DNA of 64,000 bases from Nocardia shimofusensis NBRC 100134 (lineage in GTDB: Bacteria; Actinomycetota; Actinomycetes; Mycobacteriales; Mycobacteriaceae): assembly GCF_001613125.1 (NCBI RefSeq), contig NZ_BDBT01000025.1:1-64000 (forward strand), given 5' to 3'. Positions 35,021 through 44,045 of the stretch are shown in pieces. Position numbers and translations under genes: made by a program. Numbering within the stretch: position 1 is the stretch's first letter; each line of letters starts with the position of its first letter. The notes under the pieces are model-generated. The model did no database searches. It was given only the letters and a program-made list of their open reading frames with translations, and was not told the DNA's origin.

Positions 35021-35761
35021 GTGCCCCTCACCGACAAAGTCGTCCTCGTCACCGGCGGCAGCCGCGGCCTCGGCAGACAGATGGTGCTGGCCTTCGCCGC
35101 CGCGGGGGCCGATGTCGTGATCGCCAGCCGCAAGTTCGACGGCTGCGCCGAGCTCGCCGCACAGGTCCGCGAACAGCACGGACGTCGCGCGCTGCCGGTC
35201 GCGGCCAATGTCAGCGACTGGGCGCAGTGCGACGCCCTGGTCGAGGCCGCCTACGGCGAGTTCGGCCGGGTCGACGTGCTGGTCAACAACGCGGGCATGT
35301 CGCTGCTCTACCCCAGCGTGGACCAGGTGAGCGAGGCGATGTTCGACAAGGTGATCGGGGTGAACCTCAAGGGCCCGTTCCGGCTGTCGGCACTGATCGG
35401 CACGCGGATGGCGGCGGCCGGGGGCGGCAGCATCGTCAACATCTCCTCCATCGAGGCGGCCGAGCCGGAACCACTGGCCGTGCCCTACGCCGCGGCGAAG
35501 GCGGGGCTGAACGCGCTCACCGCGGGTCTCGCGCAGACCTTCGGGCCGTCGGTACGGGTCAACACCATCCAGTGCGGCCCGTTCGCCACCGACATCTCCG
35601 CGGCCTGGCCCGAGGAGATGCGCGCCGAACTCACCCGGCGCAACGCGCTCGGCCGAGTCGGCGAGCCGCACGAGATCGTCGGCGCCGCACTGTTCTTCGC
35701 CACCGAGGCGTCCTCCTTCGCCACCGGCGCCACGCTCGCCCTCGACGGCGGCTGGCGATGA
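35021..35761 (+). CDS. Short-chain dehydrogenase/reductase
   Basis: 246 residues from a GTG with AAGGAG 6 bases before it. Cofactor loop TGGSRGLG (11-18), NNAG, catalytic Ser in VNISS, and YAAAK as the Tyr-Lys pair. The C-terminus ALDGGW is standard for classical FabG-like SDRs. Oxidises or reduces a hydroxyacyl or keto substrate with NAD(P). First gene of an operon with a TetR regulator and an acyl-CoA dehydrogenase, which suggests acyl-CoA catabolism. A longer frame from 34943 overlaps the operator and is rejected. Confidence 0.9.
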   Translation: MPLTDKVVLVTGGSRGLGRQMVLAFAAAGADVVIASRKFDGCAELAAQVREQHGRRALPVAANVSDWAQCDALVEAAYGEFGRVDVLVNNAGMSLLYPSVDQVSEAMFDKVIGVNLKGPFRLSALIGTRMAAAGGGSIVNISSIEAAEPEPLAVPYAAAKAGLNALTAGLAQTFGPSVRVNTIQCGPFATDISAAWPEEMRAELTRRNALGRVGEPHEIVGAALFFATEASSFATGATLALDGGWR

Positions 35762-35801
35762 CGGCCGGTACGGCGACGCGATCCCCCGGGACGGCGACAC
35801 G

Positions 35802-36440
35802 ATGACCGACGCCGCGCCCGCGCGCCGACGCGGCCGCCCGCCCGCCGCCACATCCGTGCCCGGCGACACCAGGGCGCGAATCATGGAGGCCGCCGTGGAG
35901 TTGTTCGCGGAGAAGGGTTTCCACGGCACCGGCGTCGCCGAGATCGGCGACCGGGCAGGCGTGCAGCGCGGCGCGCTCTACTACCACATCGGTTCCAAGG
36001 AGGAGCTGTTGTGGGAGATCCTGCGCGACTACACCGAACTGATGCTCGCCGACGCCGATCGCATCGTCGCCGCCGGCGACGACCCCGTCACCACGCTGCG
36101 CCGGCTGATCCACAGCCACGTGCGCCTGATCGTCGCGCACCGCCGTCAGGTCGCCGTCCAGCTGCGCGACGTGACCTCGCTGACCGGCGAGCGCGGCACA
36201 CAACTGCAGGACCTGCGCGACCGCATCCAGCGGCAGTGGCAGCGCGTACTCGACGCGGGCGCGGCGGCGGGCGTGCTGCGCACCGCCGACCACGTCGTCA
36301 CCAACAGCGTGCTCGGCATGTTGAACACGGTGGTGCTCTGGTACCGCCCGCACGGCGGCCGCACCCCCGACGAGATCGCCGACATTCTCGCGAGCACCGT
36401 TCTCGACGGTGTCCGTACCGACCCCGACACGAAAGGCTGA
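35802..36440 (+). CDS. TetR-family regulator
   Basis: 212 residues. An Arg-rich tail (RRRGRPP) precedes the helix-turn-helix VAEIGDRAGVQRGALYYHIG (about 45-64); the C-terminal ligand domain is of the common TetR_C type. Forty bases after the SDR gene and two bases before the dehydrogenase start, so part of their operon; it probably represses it through the palindrome at 34978. The gap before it holds an imperfect direct repeat of about 15 bases. Confidence 0.9.
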   Translation: MTDAAPARRRGRPPAATSVPGDTRARIMEAAVELFAEKGFHGTGVAEIGDRAGVQRGALYYHIGSKEELLWEILRDYTELMLADADRIVAAGDDPVTTLRRLIHSHVRLIVAHRRQVAVQLRDVTSLTGERGTQLQDLRDRIQRQWQRVLDAGAAAGVLRTADHVVTNSVLGMLNTVVLWYRPHGGRTPDEIADILASTVLDGVRTDPDTKG

Positions 36441-36442
36441 CC

Positions 36443-37732
36443 ATGGCTTGGGATTTCGAAACCGACCCGGAGTTCCAGAAGAAACTGGACTGGGCCGCGG
36501 AGTTCGTCCGCACCGAGGTGGAGCCGCTGGACCTGATCTACCCGAACCCCTACGACCGCACGGACAAAGAGGCGATGGCGTTGATGCGCCCGCTCAAGGA
36601 GAAGGTCAAGGAGCAGGGTCTGTGGGCCTGCCACCTCGGCCCCGAGCTCGGTGGTCCCGGCTTCGGCCAGATGAAGCTCGCCCTGCTCAACGAGGTGCTC
36701 GGCACCTCCCTCTGGGCGCCCTCGGTGTTCGGCTGCCAAGCCCCCGACTCCGGCAATGCCGAGATCCTCGCCCACTACGGCACCCCGGCGCAGAAGCAGA
36801 AGTACCTGCAGCCGCTGCTCGACGGCGAGATCGGCTCCTGTTATGTGATGACCGAGCCCACCGGCGGCTCGGACCCGACGCTGTTCACCACCACCGCTGT
36901 GCGCGACGGTGACCACTGGGTCATCAACGGCGAGAAGTGGTTCAACTCCAACGCCCAGTTCGCCTCGTTCCACATCGTCATGGTGATCACCAACCGCGAG
37001 GTCAGCCCGTACCAGGGCATGTCGATGTTCATCGTGCCCGCCGACACCCCCGGCCTGGAGATCGTCAAGAACTTCCACGTCCCCGGCTTCAGTGAGCACG
37101 AGGGCCATCTGCGGTTCACCGATGTGCGGGTGCCCGCCGACCACCTGCTCGGCGCGGAAGGCCAAGGCTTCATCGTGGCCCAGACCCGCCTCGGCGGCGG
37201 CCGGGTGCACCATGCCATGCGCACGGTCGCCCTGGTGCGCAAGGCCTTCGACATGATGTGCGAGCGCGCGGTGTCGCGGCAGATGCGCAAGGGCCCGCTC
37301 GCGGGATTGCAGATGACCCAGGAGCGCATCGCCGACAGCTGGATCGAGATGGAGCAGTTCCGGCTGCTCGTGCTGCGCACCGCCTGGCTCATCGACAAGG
37401 AAGAGGACTACCTGGCGGTCCGCAAGGACATCGCCGCCATCAAGGTCGCCATGCCGAAGGTCATGCACGACATCGCCCAGCGCGCGCTGCACCTGCACGG
37501 CGCCATCGGCGTCAGCACCGACCTGCCCTTCGTCGACATGCTCACCTACGCCGAGGTCATGGGCCTGGCCGACGGTCCGACCGAGGTGCACAAGGTCACC
37601 CTCGCCAAGGAGGTTCTGAAGAACTACGAGCCCGGTGACCAGGTGTACCCCAGCGGGTACCGCCCGGCGCTGCGAGAGAAGGCGCGCGAACTGGTCGCCC
37701 AGCGGCTCGAGCACATCGTCGGCAACCTCTGA
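36443..37732 (+). CDS. Acyl-CoA dehydrogenase, ACAD10/11-like
   Basis: 429 residues, longer than standard ACADs. FAD region VMTEPTGGSDPT and the substrate loop GEKWFNSNAQFASF are clear. The C-terminal motif ADGPTEVHKVTLAKEVL has the DGPxEVH form of ACAD10/11 and related bacterial enzymes in place of YxGTxEI. Members of this branch handle branched or 4-hydroxy (phosphorylated) acyl-CoAs, but the exact substrate cannot be read. Last gene of the SDR-TetR operon. Confidence 0.9.
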   Translation: MAWDFETDPEFQKKLDWAAEFVRTEVEPLDLIYPNPYDRTDKEAMALMRPLKEKVKEQGLWACHLGPELGGPGFGQMKLALLNEVLGTSLWAPSVFGCQAPDSGNAEILAHYGTPAQKQKYLQPLLDGEIGSCYVMTEPTGGSDPTLFTTTAVRDGDHWVINGEKWFNSNAQFASFHIVMVITNREVSPYQGMSMFIVPADTPGLEIVKNFHVPGFSEHEGHLRFTDVRVPADHLLGAEGQGFIVAQTRLGGGRVHHAMRTVALVRKAFDMMCERAVSRQMRKGPLAGLQMTQERIADSWIEMEQFRLLVLRTAWLIDKEEDYLAVRKDIAAIKVAMPKVMHDIAQRALHLHGAIGVSTDLPFVDMLTYAEVMGLADGPTEVHKVTLAKEVLKNYEPGDQVYPSGYRPALREKARELVAQRLEHIVGNL

Positions 37733-37768
37733 CGGCTCGCCTGAGCCCGGTTCTGCCCGTCGCCCGCC

Positions 37769-38518
37769 TCAGGCACTGGCTTCCGCGTGCAGCGGGGTCG
37801 CGAAGTACGGGGCGACCGGGCTCAGGCGCAGGACCTCGGGCATCCGGCGGGTGAGCGCGGAGGGACCGGCGAAGGTCAGGCGTCCGGAGCGCAGAGCGTG
37901 CAGGATCGGCATCCGGCCCAGCCAGACCTGATAGAGCGAGCCCACGTCGGAGACGATCGTGGCGTCGACGTCGAAGCCGGGATCGGTCACGCAGACCGAC
38001 GGCGCGCCACGGTCGACCACGATCCAGTAGCGGCGCGGATCGTCGGTGAAGCGCACCGCGAACACCTGACGCTGTCCCGGCAGGGCGGAGGTGTCCAGCC
38101 GGGTGTGCATCCACCAGACCAGCAGGTCGGGATCCATCTCGGTGGGATCCGGCTCGCCGAAAGTCCATTTCGCGCCCCACTCGGCCAGGCCGAACAGGAT
38201 CGGCTCGAGGTCGCGACCGGCCTCGGTGAGCACGTAGTGCGCCCCCGTCTTGCGCACCAGCCCGGCGCGTTCGAACTGCCGCAGCCGCTTGGCCAGCAGG
38301 CTGCGCGACAAGCCGGGAAGCCCGCGCGCGAGGTCGTTGAACCGGGTGCTGCCGAGCACCAGATCGCGCAGGATCAGCAGCGACCAGCGCTCGCCGAGCA
38401 GCTCGAGAGCACGTGAGATCGGGCAGTACTGGCCGTAGCCCGCGCTCGCGTTCGCCCCCGTCGGGTTCGGCGGGGTCGAGTTCATCGCGATCGGGTTCAG
38501 CGGGGTCGGATTCGTCAT
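37769..38518 (-). CDS. HxlR-family regulator with C-terminal SCP2-like domain
   Basis: 249 residues from the ATG at 38518, which has GGAGG four bases before it. The low-complexity N-terminus (NPTPLNPIAMNSTPPNPT) is followed by the HxlR winged helix beginning CPISRALELLGERWSLLILR, with the usual N-terminal Cys, and a C-terminal domain of about 110 residues of sterol-carrier type (from RLDTSALPGQ on). Divergent from the flavoprotein gene at 38617, which it probably controls. Confidence 0.85.
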   Translation of the reverse strand: MTNPTPLNPIAMNSTPPNPTGANASAGYGQYCPISRALELLGERWSLLILRDLVLGSTRFNDLARGLPGLSRSLLAKRLRQFERAGLVRKTGAHYVLTEAGRDLEPILFGLAEWGAKWTFGEPDPTEMDPDLLVWWMHTRLDTSALPGQRQVFAVRFTDDPRRYWIVVDRGAPSVCVTDPGFDVDATIVSDVGSLYQVWLGRMPILHALRSGRLTFAGPSALTRRMPEVLRLSPVAPYFATPLHAEASA

Positions 38519-38616
38519 AAGGCCTCCACCTCGCGAGTTCTCCGGTCCTGTTCGTGCACCGGAGGAGTTCAATTCCTGGACTATCCGGTTATCGCGCCGG
38601 TTCCTAGCTTCGAAAC

Positions 38617-39867
38617 ATGACCACTACCGCTGCCTCCCAGACCACCTCTGTTACCACCGCCCTCACCACCACCGTTGCCCCCAGCCCGGCCGTCACCGGC
38701 ACTGCGACCACCGGACCCGCCCCGACCGCCACATCCGCCGACACCGCCTCCGAGCACACCACCGCCGGCTGGGTCGACCGCGCCCGCATCGTCGGCGAAT
38801 CCCTCCGTCCCGAGGTCGCCGAGCGTGACCGCACCGGCGAGCTGTCCCGCACCGCCTTCGACCTCCTGCGCGAACACGGCCTCTCCGCCGCGGGTGTGCC
38901 GATCGAATTCGGCGGCGGGGGCGCGACACACACCGACGTTGGCGCGATCCTGCGCGAACTCGGCCGCCACGATCCCTCGACCGCCGTGGCCTTCGCCATG
39001 CACTGTCACCTCGTCGCCACCCAGGTGTGGCGGCACAAGCACGGCGCGGATGCCTCCGGCGTGCTCGGCAAGGTCGCCGCGGGCGCGATTCTGGTCAGTA
39101 CCGGCGCCTCGGACTGGGTCGCCTCCAACGGCCACGCCGAGCGGGTCGAGGGCGGCTACCGGGTCTCCGCGCGCAAGGCGCCGGCCAGCGGCTGCGAGGC
39201 GGGCACCATCCTGGTGACCAGTATCCGCTGGGACGACGCGCCGGAAGGTCCGCGCGTATTGCACTGCGCGGTACCGTTTTCCGCACCCGGTGTGCGCATC
39301 GAGCAGACCTGGGACACCCTCGGTCTGCGCGCCACCGGATCGCACACCGTGGTGCTCGAGGACGTGTTCGTCCCCGACGCGGCGGTCTCGCTCATCCGGC
39401 CCGCCGGTGTCTGGCCGCCGCTGCTGAACACCGTCATCGGCGCGGCCATGCCGCTCGTCACCGCCGCCTACCTCGGCATCGCCGACGGCGCCGTGGACAC
39501 CGCGCTAGCCCTGACCGCGGGCCGCACCGACCCGCATGTCGTGCAGACCGTGGGCGAGCTGGCCAATGCGCACACCACCGCCGCCGACCTGACCGCGGCC
39601 ATGTTCGCCGATTCCGACGACCTGGGTTTCGACAACACCGATGCCCACGCCGCCCGCACCCTCAGCCGCAAGACCGTCGCCGCCGATCACATCATCACCA
39701 CCGTCCGGCTGGCCATGGAAACCGTCGGCGGCTTCGGCTACTCCCGCGGCTGCGACATCGAACGCCGCTACCGCGACGTACACGGCGTCCTCTTCCACCC
39801 CCTGCCCCGCGCCAAGCAACTGCGCTTCACCGCAAACGTCCTGCTCGGCCACAGCCCGCTGGAGTGA
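38617..39867 (+). CDS. Acyl-CoA dehydrogenase-like flavoprotein
   Basis: 416 residues. The first 50 are a Thr/Ala/Pro-rich, low-complexity tail; the ACAD fold starts near GWVDRARIVGESLRPEV. The core has LVSTGASDWVASNGHAE, the TLGLRATGSHTVVLEDVFVP segment and the C-terminal VGGFGYSRGCDIERRYRDVH. The pattern is closer to the flavin-dependent monooxygenases of ACAD fold (SfnB, DszC-like) than to true dehydrogenases, since the TEPG motif is absent. Divergent from an HxlR regulator; a terminator hairpin follows. Confidence 0.82.
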   Translation: MTTTAASQTTSVTTALTTTVAPSPAVTGTATTGPAPTATSADTASEHTTAGWVDRARIVGESLRPEVAERDRTGELSRTAFDLLREHGLSAAGVPIEFGGGGATHTDVGAILRELGRHDPSTAVAFAMHCHLVATQVWRHKHGADASGVLGKVAAGAILVSTGASDWVASNGHAERVEGGYRVSARKAPASGCEAGTILVTSIRWDDAPEGPRVLHCAVPFSAPGVRIEQTWDTLGLRATGSHTVVLEDVFVPDAAVSLIRPAGVWPPLLNTVIGAAMPLVTAAYLGIADGAVDTALALTAGRTDPHVVQTVGELANAHTTAADLTAAMFADSDDLGFDNTDAHAARTLSRKTVAADHIITTVRLAMETVGGFGYSRGCDIERRYRDVHGVLFHPLPRAKQLRFTANVLLGHSPLE

Positions 39868-39898
39868 TCCGGCAGATCACCTCAGGCACCGACCCACG

Positions 39899-39930
39899 CC
39901 GCACTCCGCGAACCGACTCGCGGGGTGCGG
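39899..39930 (+). terminator. Hairpin after the flavoprotein gene
   Basis: CCGCACTCCGCGA pairs with TCGCGGGGTGCGG (one G-T or mismatch) around a 6-base loop, 31 bases past the stop, followed by a mildly T-rich run. Confidence 0.6.
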
Positions 39931-40414
39931 CGTCTTCGTCGTCACGACCCGCTGAGCGGCCGAGTATGTGCCGTAATCGTCGAGCCGGACGGCGATCGGG
40001 GGAATCGCCCCGGCCGGCCGGACGAGCGGCCTCGAAAAATGACGCGACAGCGCCCGGATACTCGTGCCACCATGTGATTCCACGCCGCTCACCCCATCGG
40101 GGGGATGGAGCCGCCGAGCACGGGGAAGGGGGTGGCCGATGCCGTCGAATCCACTGATCGACGCGAAACCGACTGCACTGCAACGCGAATCGAGCGCATA
40201 CGGGTACGGCCGTCAGCCGTTCCCCACGATGCGCCGGGCAGGCGCCCGGTACGCCGGTCGCTGACCGCCGACCGCGATCGCCTGTGCGCGTCCGGTCCTG
40301 ACAGTCCCTACCCCTCTCCTGCGCGAGCGCCGACGGCTACACCCTGCCGTCCCGGTGCCGATCCCCGCAGCCCCGTCGTCAGCCCACGATCTCCGCACGA
40401 AACTGGTGAGCCCG
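39931..40414. other. 484-base gap, no recognised gene
   Basis: Short overlapping ORFs on both strands show no family resemblance and no consistent ribosome binding site. A purine-rich stretch near 40,100-40,140 could be part of a 5' leader for the HNH gene, but I cannot point to a promoter. Confidence 0.4.
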
Positions 40415-40957
40415 ATGCCGTTCAGTTCCGCCACCGCCACGGTGGCCATCACCGCAGACAACTGGATACACAGCCGCGTGCTGGTGCTCAACGCCTCCTA
40501 CGAGGCGCTGGACGAGATCACCGCCGACAGGGCCGTCGTGCTGCTGATCAGCGGGGCGGCCGAGTCGATCGCCCACCACGAGCCCCACCTCCCGATCCGG
40601 TCGCAGCGGCTCGAGATCGCGCTGCCACAGACCATCCGTCTGCTGCGGTACGTGTTCCTCGAGCACGCGGTGACCCTGCGCGACGACAGCCGCGCCACCC
40701 TGGCCGCCATCCTGCGCCGCGACCGCAACCGGTGCGGTTACTGCGCGGACTGGGCCCGCACCGTCGACCACATCCGCCCGCGCAGCCGGGGCGGTCCCAA
40801 CACCTGGGACAACCTCGTCGCCTGCTGCGCGCCCTGCAACACCCGCAAGGCCGACCGCACGCCGGAAGAGGCCGGGATGCGGCTGCTGTGGCAGCCCAAG
40901 GCTCCCGACCACCTGGGCAAGCGGCAACGTCAGATCTGGAAGCAATTGCCGGCATAG
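40415..40957 (+). CDS. HNH endonuclease
   Basis: 180 residues from the ATG at 40415. The actinobacterial N-terminal signature RVLVLNASYEAL (21-32) leads to an HNH fold with zinc pair Cys107/Cys110 (CGYC), DHI (118-120), GGPNTWDN (127-133) and CCAPCNTRK (137-145) with the second Cys pair. This is the common single-domain HNH protein of actinomycetes, of uncertain role; not obviously restriction-linked. A longer frame from 40355 has no better start. Thirty-three bases before a WhiB gene, so perhaps cotranscribed. Confidence 0.88.
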   Translation: MPFSSATATVAITADNWIHSRVLVLNASYEALDEITADRAVVLLISGAAESIAHHEPHLPIRSQRLEIALPQTIRLLRYVFLEHAVTLRDDSRATLAAILRRDRNRCGYCADWARTVDHIRPRSRGGPNTWDNLVACCAPCNTRKADRTPEEAGMRLLWQPKAPDHLGKRQRQIWKQLPA

Positions 40958-40990
40958 CCGAGTGCGGCGCACAGAGAGGAGACCGCCGTC

Positions 40991-41263
40991 ATGTCTGTCC
41001 GAACCCTGCCCACCGCGGCCCAGCGGGTCCTCGCCGACCTGTTGCCGCTGTCCGACGCGCGGGACTGGCATCGCGCCGCCTGCCGCGGCGATCCCAACCA
41101 CGACGCCTGGTTCCCGTTCCCGTCCGAGGACTTCGACTACGCTCGCGCCATCTGCGCGGGCTGCCCCATCCGGACCGCCTGCGGTGAGTTCGCCGCCGAG
41201 ACCGGGCAGTCCGGGGTCTGGGGCGGGTCGGAGTTCGACCGGGGCACCCTGGTGCGCGACTGA
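40991..41263 (+). CDS. WhiB-family iron-sulfur regulator
   Basis: 90 residues. Four cluster ligands Cys31, Cys55, Cys58 and Cys64 in the CxnCxxCx5C pattern, followed by the GVWGGSE turn that contacts sigma-A. Short C-terminal tail without an AT-hook, so not WhiB7. It binds a [4Fe-4S] cluster and regulates transcription through the housekeeping sigma factor; targets unknown. RBS GAGAGGAG precedes the ATG. Follows the HNH gene. Confidence 0.92.
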   Translation: MSVRTLPTAAQRVLADLLPLSDARDWHRAACRGDPNHDAWFPFPSEDFDYARAICAGCPIRTACGEFAAETGQSGVWGGSEFDRGTLVRD

Positions 41264-41314
41264 TCCACGGCCGGGGCGTTCGTCACACGGCGCGTCGCCA
41301 TACACTTACCGGCC

Positions 41315-42982
41315 GTGGGTACACATCGCAGCGAAAACGGATCCAGAGGCATCAGCAAAGGTCCGGTTCTCGCCGTGGTAGCCCTGCTGCTGGTCGTCGC
41401 GGCGGTCTTCGCGTGGTTCCGATTCCAGGATCGGGCGGCCGAGCGTGACAGCGCGGCGGCGGCCGAGTGCGTGGAAGGCGAGGCGGTCGTCGACGTCACG
41501 GTCGATCCCGATATCGAGGCGCCGGTGCGGGCCGTCGCCGAGAAGTACAACGCCACCGATCCGATCGTGCGCGATCACTGCGTGCGGGTCTCGGTCCTCG
41601 CGCAACCGTCCGCGGCGATCGCGGAGGCTTTCCGCGCGGGCGGCGCCTGGGACGAGGGCGCGCTCGGCCCGCAGCCGGCGTTGTGGATTCCGGACTCCTC
41701 GCGATCGGTGGAGTACATGCGGGTGCCCGGCCTGATCGCCGGGGAGCCCTCCCCCATCGCCTCCACCCCGATCGCCCTGGGCGTGCCCGAGCAGCTGCAC
41801 GCCGCGCTGACGCGATCACAGGTCGCGTGGGCGGATCTGGCCCGGTTCCAGCAGGGTGGGCTCGACGAACTCGGCCTGTCCGGGTGGGGCGGGCTGGCGC
41901 TGGCGCTGCCCGACGGCGACGCGAGCCTGGCGGTCGCCATGTCGGTCGCCGCGGCGGTGTCCGGTGAGGAGCCGTTGACCGAGTCGGGCGCCTCTTCGGG
42001 CCAAGCGGTCGCCGCGGTATCGGCTCTCGCGGTCGGCGCTCCGGAATCCGCCGACCTGGCCTCGGCGCAGGCCGCGGCAGGCGGTGCGGGGTCGGCGGTG
42101 CACGCGGTGGCGGCCACCGAACAACAGATCGCCGGGCAACCGGGACTGGTCGCGTATCGTCCGGTCGGCACCACCGTGTACGCCGACCATCCGGCCGCGC
42201 TCATGTCGGGACCGTGGGTCGATCAAACCGTGAACCTGGCCGCCGGGATGTTCATCGACTTCCTGCGCCATCCCCAGCAGGCCCAGTTCTTCAGCTCCGC
42301 CGGCTTCACCGCGACCCCCGCTCCCACCGGCGCGGGCGCGAACCGCGCGGCGCTCGAGACCGTCCGCGCCACCCTGGACAATCCGGTCCTGGGCGTGCAC
42401 GCGACCGTCCTGCTCGACGTCTCCTCCTCCATGTCGACCGCCGACGGCGCGACGACCCGCCTGACCAACACCCTCGGCGCACTGCGTTCCACCCTCAACG
42501 TCATGCCGCCCGACTTCGGCTTCGGCCTCTGGACCTTCGGCAAGAATCTCGACGGGAGCACGCCCTACGAGGTGCGGGCCGAGACCGCCACGCTCACCGA
42601 CACCCAGCGCGCCGCGGTGGACGAGGCGCTCGGCGGGGTGCAGACCACCTCGACCACCGCCGACCAGGCCTATCCGTCACTGCTGGCCGCCTACCGGGCG
42701 GCGATCGAGAACTATGAAGCCGGACGCACCAATTCGATCCTGCTGATCACCGACGGCCCCGACGACGACTCCTCGCTCACCGGCGCCGCGCTGCTGTCGG
42801 CGCTGACCGAAGCGACGGATCCGCAACGCCCGGTCCGCGTCGATGTGATCGCGATCGGCGGCGACGGCTCCGAGGCCTTGAAGTCCGCCGCGGAACAGAC
42901 CGGCGGCACCTACACCAGGGCCGCCACGTCGAACGACCTGAGCTTCGGCACCGCCGTGGTGCAGGCACTGACGACCACCTGA
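41315..42982 (+). CDS. Membrane-anchored substrate-binding-like protein with von Willebrand A domain
   Basis: 555 residues from a GTG. Basic N-tail, one membrane helix (about 18-36), then an extracytoplasmic region resembling periplasmic solute-binding proteins (60-350), then a VWA domain with MIDAS residues DVSSSMS and later ITDGPDDD. Ala/Gly-rich middle section. Likely tethered outside the cell; VWA suggests metal-dependent protein contacts. A TACACT hexamer 8 bases before the GTG suggests a leaderless transcript. Function unknown. Confidence 0.82.
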   Translation: MGTHRSENGSRGISKGPVLAVVALLLVVAAVFAWFRFQDRAAERDSAAAAECVEGEAVVDVTVDPDIEAPVRAVAEKYNATDPIVRDHCVRVSVLAQPSAAIAEAFRAGGAWDEGALGPQPALWIPDSSRSVEYMRVPGLIAGEPSPIASTPIALGVPEQLHAALTRSQVAWADLARFQQGGLDELGLSGWGGLALALPDGDASLAVAMSVAAAVSGEEPLTESGASSGQAVAAVSALAVGAPESADLASAQAAAGGAGSAVHAVAATEQQIAGQPGLVAYRPVGTTVYADHPAALMSGPWVDQTVNLAAGMFIDFLRHPQQAQFFSSAGFTATPAPTGAGANRAALETVRATLDNPVLGVHATVLLDVSSSMSTADGATTRLTNTLGALRSTLNVMPPDFGFGLWTFGKNLDGSTPYEVRAETATLTDTQRAAVDEALGGVQTTSTTADQAYPSLLAAYRAAIENYEAGRTNSILLITDGPDDDSSLTGAALLSALTEATDPQRPVRVDVIAIGGDGSEALKSAAEQTGGTYTRAATSNDLSFGTAVVQALTTT

Positions 42983-43157
42983 CCCGAGGAACCACCCGGC
43001 TGCGGCGCTCTCCTGACTTCGGCACTCCGCTGGCCCCAACGATCGTCGAGGCGGGTGCGGCGACTCCGTTCGATGGAGATGCGCAGCCGGCCCGCGTCTC
43101 AGGTGGTGTCGGTCCTGGCCCGCACGCCGGTTGCGGCGATCACCCCAGCCCCGGCAG

Positions 43158-44045
43158 TCAACAGACGGTGTCCGGACGCACCCGCACGAGGGCCCCCGAC
43201 TCCATCGCGACCCAGATCGAACCGTCGGGCGCGAAGGTGAGACCGTGCGGTTCCGCGCCGGGCAGCGACAGACCGGTGACCGTGCCGTCCACGGTCATCC
43301 GGCCAAGCCGCGACGACGCCCACTCGGTGAACCACAGCGCACCGTCGGGACCGGCGACGACAGCGTGCGGCCGGGCCGCGCGATCCGGCAACGGGAATTC
43401 GGTGACGGTGCCGCCGGCAGTGGCTGTGCCCTCGGCGGTGGCCGCGCCCTCGGCGGGGATGTGGCCCAGCTGTCCCGCCCCGATCTCGACGAACCAGGCG
43501 CCGTCCGCACGGGCGGTGATCCCGACCGGCGCCGCGGCCTCGGTGGGCAGTGGCTGGACCGTGAGCACCCCTGCCGCGGTGATCCGGCCGATCGCGTTCG
43601 CCTGATTGAGGGTGAACCAGACGGTGCCGTCGGGACCTGCGGCGATCGTCGACGGCATGCCCTCGACGGCGTACCGGTCGAGCGCGCCACCGGGATCGCG
43701 GCGCACCACCGCGTTCGCGTTCAACTCGGTGTACCAGAGCGCACCGTCCGGTGCGACGCACAGACCGTACGGGGAGTCGGCGGGCAGGAACTCGCATGCG
43801 CCGCCCGGCCCGATCCTGCCGATCCGGTTGCCACGAAACTCGGTGAACCACAGATCTTTCCCATCGGCGAGGATGACGGTCGGCGACCCGTCGGCGGGCT
43901 CGAGCCCGAACGTCTCGAGCTGCGCGCCGTCCCAACGCGCGATCGCTCCGCGCTCGGCCAGCGTGCACCAGACCATGCCCGCCGCGTCGACGGCGACGCC
44001 GTACGGATCACCGTCGATCTCGACGACTTCCACGATCTCAGGCAA
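43158..44045 (-). CDS. Virginiamycin B lyase-like beta-propeller
   Basis: 295 residues forming repeated blades marked by recurring GPDGxxWFTE segments (for example GPDGTVWFTL, GPDGALWFTE), the seven-bladed fold of Vgb. His227 (RPHAVV), Glu241 (WFTEW), His267 (EPHGLT) and Glu282 fall where the lyase has its catalytic His and Glu residues. Vgb opens the ring of type B streptogramins. No signal peptide, so cytosolic. It overlaps the preceding ABC-F gene by 8 bases. A low-complexity Ala/Thr/Gly loop at 200-213 is unusual. The pairing with ABC-F supports a resistance role over an SMP-30-type enzyme. Confidence 0.82.
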   Translation of the reverse strand: MPEIVEVVEIDGDPYGVAVDAAGMVWCTLAERGAIARWDGAQLETFGLEPADGSPTVILADGKDLWFTEFRGNRIGRIGPGGACEFLPADSPYGLCVAPDGALWYTELNANAVVRRDPGGALDRYAVEGMPSTIAAGPDGTVWFTLNQANAIGRITAAGVLTVQPLPTEAAAPVGITARADGAWFVEIGAGQLGHIPAEGAATAEGTATAGGTVTEFPLPDRAARPHAVVAGPDGALWFTEWASSRLGRMTVDGTVTGLSLPGAEPHGLTFAPDGSIWVAMESGALVRVRPDTVC

